Made by a program: the position numbers and the translations under genes | Shown: positions 1 through 11,699 of the stretch, one piece after another | Numbering within the stretch: position 1 is the stretch's first letter | Layout: every line of letters starts with the position of its first letter | Source of the DNA: Trichostrongylus colubriformis | Taxonomy: Eukaryota > Nematoda > Chromadorea > Rhabditida > Trichostrongylidae | Length of the DNA: 64,000 bases | Direction of reading: 5' to 3' | NCBI GenBank assembly: GCA_963978905.1 | Contig: OZ022256.1 | Span: 19,655,743 to 19,719,742, forward strand | The notes under the pieces: generated by a model | What the model saw: only the letters and a program-made list of their open reading frames with translations | The model's database searches: none | Told to the model about the DNA's origin: nothing

Positions 1-417
1 GAACTTTGAGACCCGTTCCTCAGTGCCGTATGACGCGCTAGATATACTGCGTAGCTGAAAATTGTTCCAATAACTAATCCATAGAACTTTATTTTGGTTC
101 TGAGAAGTGCTGTAATATTAATGTGCTGGAGCGTAACCGAGCCTCCAAGATACTTTGAATATCGAGATACCCTGCAAGAGCCTTTATTTGCTGAGCTTAT
201 GTGGGCTGAATAACTGTAGTCATAGATTTTTACGATGTTTTTTCCCATCTTGGCTCGTATTCCGATGGCACAGAGCCCGAGGTTGATATCGAGATAGTGT
301 AGCATGAGTCAACGGAGGACTGACTTCGTCATGTTAACATCAGCATTCGATGAGGGTGCGGATGCCACGACCGATTCGATTGCGCAAAAGTTCCACCCCT
401 GTAAAGAAGCATTATAG
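1..417. other. Probable intron or 5' flank of the SLC7-type gene
   Basis: No exon with family similarity was found. The frame of exon 418-549 is closed upstream by TAA near 397, supporting the acceptor at 417. Confidence 0.5.
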
Positions 418-3400
418 TGTCAACCTCGTTGCTGAATATGTTTTCGCTTAGCCGAGTCGCCGGCCGCATCCAATTTGTCAGTATGGTAGCCAAAGTTGCA
501 GCATTGATGATGATCATAGGAATCGGTCTGTTCTACATCATCTTTAAAGGTAAGATTTGAACAAATTCTACTTGTTTTTTTGCTGTCTATCGATCTCAAG
601 CTCGTGATTCCTTGTTTCTGCAAAGTTTCATACTTCTTTATTTTGCTTTCAAGGAGGGATAGATTTACTCTCTATTTAAATGAAATAATTCGAAAAACTA
701 AAGAAATTTCCAGCAAAAGGCCTACATTAGATCAGTTTTGTAGAGGTGGTGAAGCAAAAAATGTGAGTACGTGAAAACCCAAGTCAAATCTCGAAAAAGG
801 GAGCAACCACTCGAAAAACGAAATTACCACTGCTTTTCAGGGAGCACTCAACACTTCAGCAAGGATTACATCTTCAAAGGCAGCAAATGGTCACCTAGTC
901 AAATTGTACTTGCTCTGTATCAAGGCAACTGGGCTTACGGAGGCTACACAATCCTCAACTACGGCATGGAAGACATCCAAATCAAAAACTTCAAGAGTTA
1001 GGTTCACATTGTTCAAAACAAAGCCATTCCGAAAGAAATACATCCACACTGGTAACCCTAAAAATTTCGGGTTATTTCGTGTGGCGAGTTTTGTTCCCAG
1101 TAATCCCGTCTGCGATGGAAAGTGCTATAAGGTCCGGTCAGATTAACGAATCAGAACTAGCGTTTACGGTCTCATACTTGTTTAAGTATTCTCCTGTAAA
1201 TTATTTAACAATTAATTTTCCTTCGGAAGCGCTGGCACATTCTACAGCATACTGAAGAGGTGCAGTGCCGCTATCAAACACGACGGAAGTTTCCTAATTG
1301 AAAAAAACATGCCTTATGCAGAGGCGCAGATATTTTTGATCGGGAACCAATAGAAGGGTCGAACTCTGTGTGGCATCCTAAAAACTCACATTGAGGCGAT
1401 GTGATTTGCATCAATCGTTTTCTATTTCAGAACGGTTCCCGTGGCGGTCCTCTTTGGACTCTTTGTGAGTTCGTTCGTCTATGTACTGGCGAATGTGGCA
1501 TATTTTGCTGTTCTGACACCTCAGCAAATACTCGATTCTCCTGCCGTTGCAACGGTACCGTTTTTGCGATATTTGCTATTAGTTTAGCTATTGCACAGGA
1601 CTGCGTGCATCACATGCAGAAACTATGTACATGGGAAAACCAAGAAGGGTCACTTTGCTAAGGTTAACATTCGCTATGTATTAGAAACAGAGAGTAATGA
1701 AAAGATGAATGTATTGGGGCGAAATAGTAGTGAAGTGTTCCGCTATAAGCAGGATCAAGCTGTGGCTCACTACCTTCACCATGATAATGAATATAAAGCC
1801 GCAGTCTGTACCATCGGGCTCTATAACACCTACGGCGTTAGAGGCTGCCTCAAAAAGCAGAATAAACCTCTGTGGTGAGATTATCGTTGTCAAAGATTAA
1901 AGTAATTGTCCTTAAAAGCTATCCAAGGACGATAGCTTATGCTTTCGCTTACGTTTTGCTGCTTGAACAATGCCATTATGGCTCCAATGCCATCTTCCAT
2001 GTCCTGAAATTGTTCCGGAAGGATTTCCACGCTAACGACACGTCCAGCTGCCTGGAAACGTTGGACCTTGGGATCTGGACAAAACGAAGTGTTAACAGTA
2101 CCACCCTCTATAAACTCCCTTGACTACTCAACCATAGCAAAGTGGTGAACGAGGGGAGTGAAATCACGGATGTTGCTGAGTTGACAGAAGCTCCCGATCT
2201 TGCCTTTGCAGAAGGTTGATAAGGAATGAGATGATACTGTGAATTTGTTCTCCCTCGAATTTGGGTGTGGAAGTATCCCGTAGTGTTTTCCAACATGCTT
2301 CCCTTCCTTGCTCCCTTCCCAGCTCCTCTAAAAAATTCAGAGTTCCATTACTGCTGAGACGCGAGCTTAATTTCGTGATAGAGAGGTCCACGCAAGCACA
2401 GACATGCTGAGTTGATTTCGTGTTCTAGGATCCTTTCAGACTTTTGCTCAAGACACCATTGGTTCATTCTCGTATGCTATGCCGGCTCTTATCGGATTTC
2501 TTATGCTAGGGAGTGTGAATGCAGAGATATTCGCCTGGAGCAGGTGGGTCTACTTCGTTGACACGACGGTGTTCAAAATGGATGGATCCAGTTGCAAAAA
2601 CACATGACCAATTTGCGCCATAACAGACGGCTGTCAGCGTAAATTCGGGTATAGATTCAATTGTTTTGCAACATTCATCTCTAATTCGCTAACAATCTCA
2701 CGGGTGATATAATCTCATTACTGGTGTGTAAAAGCTAATATTAAGTTGGACAAATTACATAGCAGATCATAATCCTACACGCACTGCCTTCTGAGGAGTA
2801 GTATGTAGTCAGTGGTAGCCGCAGTTGAACCCTATGGTGTGCAACTAGGGACCGCTATTACCTAGGAGCGATTTGCAAGCACATTCACTCTTCGTCCAAC
2901 ATGGGAGCAGCATGTATAAGATGAGAGCGGAGTATTCTCAGGGAAAGGCCAAAGTCCTTATGTAAATTGTTTCAAGACTGGGTTAATACATTTTAAGGGT
3001 TACCATTTGATTAAATTTCAAGTAAGCGGGCATGAAGTTTGGCGATGGCCTGTATATTCTTATGTAAGAGTGCGAAAATGCGAGTGGATAATGTGATAGC
3101 AAAGCTTCAGTCATTTCACGAAAATTAGTCAATACCTCAGAGAAATGATAGGGTTGTGGTCGCAACTGGTAAACGTGAATAAATATGTACATGATCACTG
3201 CGAAATAGCCATTTTTGCTTCCAGATATATGCTCGCAGGGTCTCGTCGAGGAATGATGCCTTCAGTGTGGTCACTTATACATCCGGAGAACGATAGTCCG
3301 AGGCCAGCAATATTCACTCATGCAAGTTCATCTCCTTACAAAGTTTATTATTTGACATCTCTGAAACCGCCACTGAAAATACAAGTCGCTCAACAACTTT

Positions 3401-5924
3401 TCTCATTCATGATGTACCTAAGTTCACTGAAGTTTCACTAGCTTATGGGTCCACGATTGCGGGCACGGTAGGTGCAAGTTGACAATCCGGAGCACTTCAC
3501 TTCAGCCATAGCCACGGGGTAGCGCAAGGTAGGGCATGTTGTGGTGAGGGATGGCAGCTCTTTTGCGCTATCAAATTTCCCTGAGCTGCCCAAGACCAAG
3601 CTGCATCAGTCACGTTTTCCTGTATGCTGTAGCTGGAATGCCATCCTGGAGAAAAGCACCCATCGAGGTGAAGACCTATCTTTTACGGTGTAAGAGTCTT
3701 CCGCATACGACTCCCTGTTGCTTTCGCATCTGAATCTGTTTGAAACTCCAGCCCGCATTGTAAACTTCTAGTCGGAAATCATGGCATATTCGGTAATGTG
3801 ACGATCAGGCAGCAATACATTGAAAAAGACGTAGTAAGTGAATTGATGGATCCCAAACTTGGTGAGAGGTGTACCGTAGTGGCTCCAAATTCCAGTTCGC
3901 TGACCGACCGATACATACTCTACTTCTAGCCTTAGCATTTCGTAGTCGGTACTTCACGGCAGTGGTTTTTTGCTCTTCCGTCAATTCCTTGAAGTGGTGG
4001 CCGGGTGGAGCCTTACAGTAAATGCCTACCCCGTTGTCCGTCACGGTCAGAGTCGAAGAGTGAGGCTGTTTGAATAACTTTCTGACTATGCGTCTCAAAC
4101 CGCGGCGGACGACGAGGCTTACTCTGTGGCAGCCCCCTCACACTTCTTCGAAGAGCTGTATCATGACCAGATTCCCACCTTATGCGTGAAACTTTACATG
4201 CGGCCATTATTAGGCAGGATCAACATAAATATATAGGTTACAGAAAAACATATTTTCTTGCACTGTTCCTACTACTCAAAGACTCTACGGATCTACTCCT
4301 TATGGCGATACTACATACTATGACATCAAAGCATTTTCCATTTATCTGATGCTTATTGCAGACTATTCTCTGTATGGGGTTCTGTTTGATTGGAAACGTG
4401 TACACGCTTGTAAACTACTTGACTGTGACAGCGTTGATGTCCACAATGTTCTCGGTTGCTGCTCTCGTATACATCAAATGGAACAATCTTCCCGTTAGTA
4501 CGAATGCAGTGAAGGTAGTCTTCTACTTATTATCAGGACACCATGCTCACTTCCCTTTTGCATTCTCTTCGAAAAGCGGCACGCCCTAATATGTTGACTG
4601 CTCCATGAATTATACATGTCCGCCTCGATTATTCAAGTGCTTCTTTACAGTTTCACATATTCTGGCCAATACTGAATCTCTTCGTTAACCTAGCCTTGAT
4701 AGTTATTCCTGTGGTAGCAGAGCCAGTGAAATCCGCCACCGGTTTAGCTCTATTTCTTCTAGGAATCGGTACGTAGTTGCATTTGTTATTGATACATTGT
4801 CGAATTAATTTTCTATTATGTCGACTGAAGTTATTGCATAGTGCGTCAAGTGCGTCGACATACAAAATACTTTTTGGAGAAGAGTGTTAGAATGTCATCG
4901 AGGCAATATCGGATGTCATCAGCCAGTGTCACTAAAAACTCGACAGCGTTACCTTATGAAGATCTTTTCTTCGCTGAAGATCGTTGGAAGCAAAGTGTCA
5001 AAAATATTCAAATGCGGTGTCTGACATATGCGCACGCCTTTTGAGCAATAGAATACTACTGGTAATTTTAGAGTTCCGATAGCGCATGGGAGTAAAAAGT
5101 GAAGGCTGTTCGCAAGTTTAGCCTTCATTGATGCCGCCGGGCTTCAGGCTTCATTAATGGCCTCGAGATGAGCAGGCTTTTCTTCTTTTGCAAGAAAATC
5201 CTAATACTATAAAAAGACAGCACAGTAGTTGCTGCTGACAGTGATATTGCTCTATAATCTATTGCCCGCTAACCGGCATCGAAACAGCTCGAGATGTTAG
5301 CTTTGTCTTGACACCACGAGTCGTATATACCCTCCAGTGCTTATATCCTTACGCACACTAAATCCCGTCGTCATGCAAACTACAGCGCCGAAAACTCGTA
5401 GTGACGATTTCAGGGCTTATTGTTAATAATGTGCCTCAAGATTCAAAAAGATTTCATATACATACGCGAGCCTGCAATGACAGTAGAGAGTGACTGTAGA
5501 AACCTCATGTTTAGCTAGTCGCGATGTTCTCATTCCTCTCACCAGTTTTTCTCTTAAAATTTGTATGGCTGATGTTGCTTTTAAGGCAGCTATTATGCCT
5601 TCGTTCGACCAAGAAGCAAGCCTGGATTTCTTCTCAAAGTGGATGGTGAGTTTTATTCAATGCTTCACGATAGTAAACAGATAAATTTTCATGAACAACT
5701 GAGATAGTTCGTCTTCAGCTTTCGTTACGCGCACTTGTCAATTGATATTTTGGACTGTCATGGATACGGCTCCGTTGTATACGAAGGCTATCGAGGAAGA
5801 AACGGATAAAACCTGTGACGCAGGAGATCAAAACAGGCAGTCCATATCTACAGTATCACAACACTGTGCGAATGTAACACTATCTGAAAACGAGGACGAT
5901 GGTGCAACCCCTCACCATTTTTGA
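418..5924 (+). CDS. SLC7/AAT-family amino-acid transporter (catalytic light chain), nine exons, 5' partial
   Basis: Exons by splice signals and phase: 418-549, 841-996/997, 1431-1554, 2440-2543, 3225-3321, 4362-4514, 4651-4768, 5586-5645, 5719-5924 (TGA). The peptide reads in family order: a TM helix after RIQFVSMVAKVAALMMIIGI, then NWAYGGYTILNYGMEDIQ (the conserved GxWxxxGWxxLNxxxEE region), TVPVAVLFGLFVSSFVYVLA, FAQDTIGSFSYAMPALIGF, YMLAGSRRGMMP, a TM segment LCMGFCLIGNVYTLVNYLT, VAEPVKSATGLALFLLG, GSYYAFVRPRSKPG and a hydrophilic tail. Known for the family: 12-TM plasma-membrane exchanger of neutral or cationic amino acids, usually disulphide-linked to a CD98/4F2-type heavy chain. The first TM helices are missing upstream of 418. 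Oddities: a GC-AG intron after 3321 and a one-base phase mismatch at the exon 2/3 junction. Substrate class cannot be told from sequence. Confident on family, moderate on exact exon ends. Confidence 0.88.
3990..4271. repeat. Right half of an 'AAGGAATCGTCC'-family palindromic MITE (decayed)
   Basis: Lies in the intron 3322-4361. The stretch with gcggacgacgagg, an 'agctgtatcatgaccag' segment, 'catgcggccattattaggca' and 'cataaatatataggttacag' aligns by eye with the right arms of the copies at 11700, 52575, 56545 and 59017. The left arm is missing or unrecognisable. Confidence 0.6.
4842..5044 (+). other. Possible alternative terminal exon in the last large SLC7 intron
   Basis: After a 'gcatag' acceptor an ORF in the correct phase runs 67 codons to TGA. 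Its peptide is basic and Ser-rich (SVRMSSRQYRMSSASV) and resembles a cytoplasmic tail. Splicing exon 4651-4768 into it would skip the last TM/tail exons 5586-5645 and 5719-5924, which fit the family better. It is either an alternative tail or a chance ORF. Confidence 0.25.
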
Positions 5925-5950
5925 GCGACGAAAATGTAACCAATCAGCCT

Positions 5951-5962
5951 CAAAATAATAAA
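5951..5962 (+). promoter_or_regulatory. Poly(A) signal of the SLC7-type gene
   Basis: AATAAA occurs in the run 'caaaataataaaaacatg', about 30 bp after the TGA at 5922-5924. It supports 5719-5924 as the terminal exon rather than the ORF ending at 5044, which has no nearby signal. Confidence 0.6.
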
Positions 5963-6649
5963 AACATGTTTGCAATTATCACCTAAACTTGTCGGAGCTG
6001 AAGTCCCATTTTCGTTTTACGTGAGTCGACTCATGCGATGTGTCGTACTGTATATGTGCCTTGCTGGAATTGCCGTAGAAGGTGAACATCTTATCTTTTG
6101 GGGAATGAAGGCGGAAGAGGAGGCGTGAATATACATTCAGGTCCTATCGAAATGAGGGCAAGGGGCAGTGAAATTTTGCAGCTTTTTGTAACATCCGCCT
6201 TTTTTTACTGCAATAGCACTTAAATTTGAATTTTTCACCAGCTGAGGACTTACCGCATCTTTCGCGATAAGAGAAAATGTGGAGAATGCCTAAAATCCTG
6301 CCTACCGCAATATTGGTGGTTGATGTGAATAAAGTTTGCTGTGCTAGCTCCGATTACCTACGAGAAAATGTTTTGGCATTCGCAGTTCAGTAAGAGGGTG
6401 CTGGCATAAGGTTTTGCCGGCTCCAGTACAATTGACAGATACTGACAGACATTCGCCTGATTGAAGACGGTATAATACGGCAGAGAATTTCTTTGCGACG
6501 ATGAGTTTTTGAGGCCATCAAAAAACCAATCACTCGATTGATAATTTTTTGACTGTTATTCATTTTATTATTAATTTTTCAATTGCAAAAGACCTAGGTT
6601 GCGAGTGGACTGCTGCAGGTAATGGTGACAAAAATTACTTCTGCAGCCT

Positions 6650-7580
6650 CCAAAAAGTATACAGACAAAAGCTAATCGGTTCATCTTAAAACTGCCTATG
6701 ATAAGCTTTTAGAAAGCATTGCCAACATTTGAAATATTGGGTAGTCCAAAAAGTGTTTTCGTATTTTCAAATACCGCTTTTCCCTCCAAACTGCTTTCCA
6801 GCAATCTCTTCTGTACATAAACATATAGTACAAGTCCACACGCATCTATAGGTATTATTGTCTTCCATCTCCCGGATAACCTTTTTCGGCAAAATAAACA
6901 TATCAAAGGTCAACCTCATTAACAATTCCAATTTTTCTGAATGGCGTTAGACAGGGAAAGGTAAAGGTGATAATCCGATGGAGCAAGATCAGGGCTGTAA
7001 GGCAGCAATTTTTATCCAGGCTCGAGAATTTTTTGGAGAGGCAGTTTTTGGAAAGTTTCCCACTATTGAAAAAGTGACTCGCCAAAAAATTCTCGACTTG
7101 GATAAAAATTGCTGCCCCATCCACCTTATAGCCCTGATCTTGCTCCATCGGATTATCACCTTTTCCTTTCCCTGTCTAACGTCATTAAAAGAAAAATTTG
7201 TTTATAATTTTTGTATTGAAAATGAGGCTCACCTTTGATATGTTTATTTTGCCGAAAAAGGTTATCCGGGAGATGGAAGACAATAATACCTATAGATGCG
7301 TTTGGACTTGTACTACATGTATATGTACAGAAGAGATTGCTGGAAAGCACTTTGGAGGGAAAAAGCGGTATTTGAAAAAACGAAAAGTCTTTTCAGACTA
7401 CCCAATATCACTCAGGAAGAGAAAAACTCATGTTTAGTTGATGGACTTATACTTCGACACTCATGCAGACAAAAGCTGATCGGTTCATAATGAACTGCCT
7501 ATCACGAGCTTTTAGGAAGCATTTTCGACATTTAAAATAACAGTTGAAAAAAGAAAAACATATGTTCAGTTGACGGGCTG
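6650..7580. repeat. Diverged tandem repeat interrupted by a mariner-derived element
   Basis: About 75 bp starting 'cagacaaaagctaatcggtt' at 6661-6736 recurs as 'cagacaaaagctgatcggtt' at 7465-7540. A second motif, 'gaaaaactcatgtttagttg' near 7423, recurs as 'gaaaaacatatgttcagttg' near 7549. The arrangement suggests a tandem array with a unit near 126 bp into which the element 6737-7405 inserted. Confidence 0.6.
6737..7405. mobile_element. Fold-back mariner derivative, copy A (669 bp)
   Basis: TIRs begin TTGGGTAGTCCAAAAAGT and are flanked by TA on both sides (6735-6736, 7406-7407), the Tc1/mariner target duplication. The two halves are long inverted repeats. The right arm on the + strand reads PDLAPSDYHLF (7133-7165), the mariner transposase block around the third catalytic Asp; the left arm carries the same block on the minus strand, followed by an RW-containing C-terminal-like segment. 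The element therefore looks like an inverted duplication of the 3' part of a mariner. No intact transposase is present, so it would need a partner's enzyme to move. Confidence 0.85.
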
Positions 7581-8780
7581 CAAAAACCGAACCACTGTGT
7601 CATCGATAGTAAATGGAACACGTATGAAATGATGAAATTTCTTGAACAGCGTTCGTAAGTACTGCAGTGCACATTCACGATTTCACGCAGCAAATTGTGG
7701 GCTTTAGAGATTGCCACACTGTGGAAGGAAAGGTCCGAATCGCGAATGTTAATGTCAACACCGAATTCTTCAGATCTTTGCGAAATATTAGATTTATTGA
7801 AGGATCGCTCGAGGTAGGATGTTGTTTTTCATATTACGAGTTTTAGGTATGCGTGCATCTCGCGCCTCGCCCTACACTGCTAGGAGCGAGCTTCGCATAT
7901 GATAGTCTGAGTAGAAGCTGCTCAGCGATGTGGTACAGCAAATGCAGCATACAACTTTACTGAATAAACGCTTATGCAAGTGGACTTTTCCATTAGTGCG
8001 GTAGTTTAGGGTGCTGTGGCTATAAGGAGGGGGGGGGGCATCTCATAAAAAGTTGCACATCCGAATATCCCGGAGGATCTTTGTGGGGGTTCACTGACAT
8101 TCAAGCATGTATTTTTTCCTAAGCCTTATAGAAGAAAGAAAGGGGATTTTCCTTCCGGATTGGCTAAAATTAGCTTCTTCAAAGGGACGCTCTCCTCGTC
8201 CCCCCACCCTCGTTCGAAAGCATCCACTTCAGTCATGCCTTGAATTTCAACTGAAATTTCTATTCTCTTGATGATGTGGCCGAGTATTCGATTGTGGATC
8301 TCTGCGGACTTTAGTACCCTACTATATATCCTCGGCACAATTTCTAGTAGTTTTCGAATGCGACTTAGATAGCACATGTCGGATAGCTTGTTATAGTTTT
8401 TTTTTTCTTTTACAAACCAAATTTGTTTCCATATTGGAGAACTTGTTTACATTTTTATGGCGCACCATGAAGCGTAAACAAATATAATTAATGAATAAAT
8501 CTTAACCCGCTTAGCACATCCGCTCGTCTGTCTTTCTAAGGATTTATATTGCGTCTCAGCGTAGGAGCGACATTGGCTTCAGATGATATTAGATGTACCC
8601 CGAATAGCTCATCGTGAGTGATCGAAACTGAAGGCAACTGGTAAAGGCTGACAAGCAGGTTTGGAATGCTGATGTCTAGCCTAGCCCTGCTCTCCTCCCC
8701 GATCATGCATCTTATCTCCACACACTTCTTCTGTGGTGACGCATAGCGCGGCGTTAGCAGTTCATGGAATGGCCGCGAAT
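7580..8780. other. Intergenic, nothing recognised
   Basis: Only a G-run (about 8028-8038) and unsupported short ORFs. 5963-6650 and 9651-10080 are likewise featureless. Confidence 0.5.
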
Positions 8781-8783
8781 GTA

Positions 8784-9468
8784 TTGGGTTGAGGGATAGG
8801 TTCCCACGGCTTTTTGTCCTCAAGGTCCAAAAAAGCTGACATTTTCCACGTCATAAAAATTAAATGAGGGGACAAGACATCCCTAAGCCATCTAGTGTTA
8901 TAATTGAGAGGTTTATCGTACGATAAAAGTGTCTGGTAAAATCTCGATTTTTTGCGAAAAAAATGCGGGAGGGCGTTTGGTGAGTAGTCCATTTCTAAGC
9001 TTCAGGAATATCAAACTTTGAAAGTATTCAAAAGACCAGTGAGAATGTCTTGTGAAGCGGAAAAAGCTCAATCGAATGCTCATATGCACATTCACTTCAA
9101 TGTCGGTGATAGGCGAGGAAAAGAAGATAACGAAAGTGTACACTTTCGCTCAGTACTGCCTTCAAGGGTCTTAAAAATAGCAAAAAGTTGAGCGATTTGA
9201 ACAAAAAGGCTCTATCGGAAACATATGCATCTACATTTTTTGATCTCGATGGAAGACGAGAAAGGAAGTGTCGGAAGTGCCAATTTTTCAGCTTACTTTG
9301 TTTCCAAGCCCCATGAATATTGGGCAATCGAAGCAATCGAAAAACAGAGAGTAGCGTTTCGTAGAGCAGAAAGAGCTCTATCGAATTCATATATAAGCTT
9401 TGTCGAAAGATGGGGGCAACAATGCGAAAAACAGAGAAAAAACCGCGAGAATTTATTCCTCAACCCAG
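8784..9468. mobile_element. 'TTGGGTTGAGG' palindromic element, deleted copy (685 bp)
   Basis: The left end TTGGGTTGAGGGATAGGT and right end 'attcctcaacccag' are inverted repeats flanked by TA (8782-8783, 9469-9470). The right half keeps two 'GTAGAGC...GCTCTATCG' hairpin modules (around 9215 and 9363). The central palindrome and much of the left arm seen in the 1.38 kb copies are missing. Confidence 0.75.
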
Positions 9469-9589
9469 TATTATACTACGTGGGCGTTTATACGAGTCGG
9501 AGGTGCCACCACAAAGATAAATAAGATGGCCCTAGATAAAATCAGCCCAACATGTTTCTGTTTCTGTTTGTGTCCTCAAATTAATACCT

Positions 9590-9650
9590 CTCGTCGCGGA
9601 ATGGGGGCTCCTGACACTCGTATTTCATGCGGGTTTGATCCCGGCACCTT
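9590..9650 (-). repeat. SINE-like fragment
   Basis: On the minus strand 'GGTGCCGGGATCAAACCCGC' matches the tRNA-type B-box region of the SINE at 33789-34075 ('GGTGCCGGGATCAAATCTCG'). Only this short block is recognisable. Confidence 0.4.
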
Positions 9651-10079
9651 AATAATGGTTGGTTCAAAATGTTAGCACATAATTAAAGTTAGTAACTAAT
9701 TTGGAAAGCAAGTGTCACCGACCAGTACCGCTTTTCCGGTTGAGGGCAGTGTTGACATTGACAGTGTTGCAGAAAGCCGTACAACAGAGCGTTGACTTCC
9801 ACTAGTACTGCGAATGTTGGAAGAGGTGACAGAAGTGATGGCCTTTGATACAGCCCGATAAGACCGGAATATGAGTGAATTTGACAGAATTCTATACTTC
9901 CCTCATGATCATCATAACCAGCTGAGCCGGGCTGTTGGACTGTGGATTGAACGAACTCGTTTCGTTCCTATAGGGATAACACTTCTCAGAACATATCGAT
10001 CGCTATACTGAAGTACCTTGATTTCCACATGTTTTTGGATCAATTGTTGCCTACGTTCTGCAAGAGGAGCCAAGCACCC

Positions 10080-11105
10080 GCATGCTGGAGAGCAAAAGTG
10101 CTATCGCGAGAAGGGGCAAGAGAGGCATTCCACTATTAGGCAATATTTTATCTATACCCCTTCTTCCCTCCAATGGAGCTCAGGCAACAAATACGCCTGA
10201 TCCATTTCCGTGTTCTTGGCTTTGGCCACGGTTGCTTTGGCAAGCCTCTTGCAACTTTTGTAGGTGGCGAGGTCTTCTCGGCTCCGCGTGTTCTGCCACG
10301 TACGTGTCCTTCTTCCCTTCCACCACTCGCTAATCCTTCTCATTCCAGAACCAAGCCGCTGTGTCACCTCTGAAGCCCTTTCGAGCTTCACCCAGTGTTT
10401 CCTTCGTGCATCGTGGGATGGCCTTGGCGGCCCTATTCCAGGTTTCCTGAACCACTGAGGTCAAGAAAACCAGCCTCCATTACCCTCCTTTTTAGATCAT
10501 TCTTCTCTACCCTGTGTAGCTTCCACCACCGTATTCTATGTTCAGTCCTTACCTTCGTTTTCTTTGGAAGCTCTATGGGCTAGCAGAGGCATGTGCTGGG
10601 TGGCCAGTACCTCACCAGGTAGCATTTTGATGTCCTTTACACTTTTGAGGAATGGTCTCTTTACGAGCACATGATTGATTTCCGTTTGCCTTCCTCCGCT
10701 GCTGTAGCTTACCTTTTAAGTCTCCCTTTTCGCGGAGAACGGACTACAGAGAGCCAGGTCATGGGCAGGAGCCAGGTCAAGGATCCTCTCTCCTTCAGCA
10801 TTCTTTGCCCCGAAGCCTCTGCCCCGTGCACTCTCTCTAGCCCTTTCCGGTCACTGCCGACATGGCCGTTCAGGTCGCCCGCTACGGTGAGATAGCCATT
10901 TTTCTAGACTGCTTTGATGGCTTCATCGAGGTTCAGATGAAACTGGTCTTTTTCTTCCTCGGGACAGGCAGCTTGCGGCTCCTTACACTGTCATGATGGT
11001 CCAGTAACCCGTATTTGTGTCAATCCTTACAGCTATGATTCGGGCTTATCGTGTCCACCGCAAAGACAGTCCTTGAGCTGAGATCACATACGACAGAAGG
11101 TATCG
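10080..11105 (-). pseudogene. RTE-clade non-LTR retrotransposon fragment (endonuclease to RT linker)
   Basis: Read on the minus strand in broken frames, peptides follow RTE order: ARIIAVRIDTNTGYWTIM (about 11050-10980), then a KDQFHLNLDEAI block and VAGDLNGHVGSD (about 10880-10850; the AGDLNGHVG endonuclease core), RQTEINHVLVKRPFLKSVKD (about 10685-10630; the IDYVLV region), SEWWKGRR followed by YKSCKRLAKATVAKAKN (about 10345-10220). Known: RTE elements encode an APE-type endonuclease plus reverse transcriptase. Frameshifts and stops are present and no RT palm motif was found, so this is a dead 5'-part fragment. The pyrimidine-rich + strand ORFs here are shadows. Confidence 0.8.
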
Positions 11106-11699
11106 CATGCATTAGCCCATAGCGAGATGAGGAAAAAGGCTCGTAACTTAGATACATGGGAAAGTGGCTGAGAGGTTGTGTAGTAGAATCCATGCACATG
11201 TGATCCATGTAGAACGCATGCCGTTGTGCTGGAGTGATGCTAGTGGCAAAATTTTGGAGTAGAAAGTTGCAGTGTAGGTTCAGAAAATTTCTTATGCGAA
11301 ACTGACAACTGTGGAAAGAGATGAACTGTTTCCACCGAACCTGTATAAATACCTCTTGCATGTCCTTTCACAAGGTAATAGGTGAAAAAGCGATACATTT
11401 TGTCAAGTGCAGGTGCGAAAGGTTAACACTATAAATTAGTTCTCCTAGAGGCAAGTGAGATGTTCATTAACACGTTGGCGACCACTCGTCCTTTCACGTG
11501 TCTGCCACGTGGAACATCGCGCGCTCGCCTTGCCGAGAATCGCGTTCCAGCATTGGGGTTTTTTATATTGCCTTCCAAACCCGCTGAATTTCGCGCGTAT
11601 CTTGAGCGCTAATACAAAGTAGTGAACGCTGCGAAACTTTAGATACCCCTCGAAAACTTGATTAAAGGATTACTGCATGGTAGTGATGAGAAATGCTTA

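Noticed and set aside
3960..4000. 'ccgtcaattccttgaag' resembling the conserved 18S rRNA primer region
   Set aside because: Only about 17 bases match; the flanking sequence does not follow rRNA order, so there is no rRNA gene here.
8028..8038. G-run (and C-runs near 37967 and 58077) as functional G-quadruplex sites
   Set aside because: Single homopolymer tracts without the four-run pattern.
10018..10895. Several + strand ORFs in the pyrimidine-rich region
   Set aside because: They are antisense shadows of the RTE fragment, whose minus-strand peptides match the family order.
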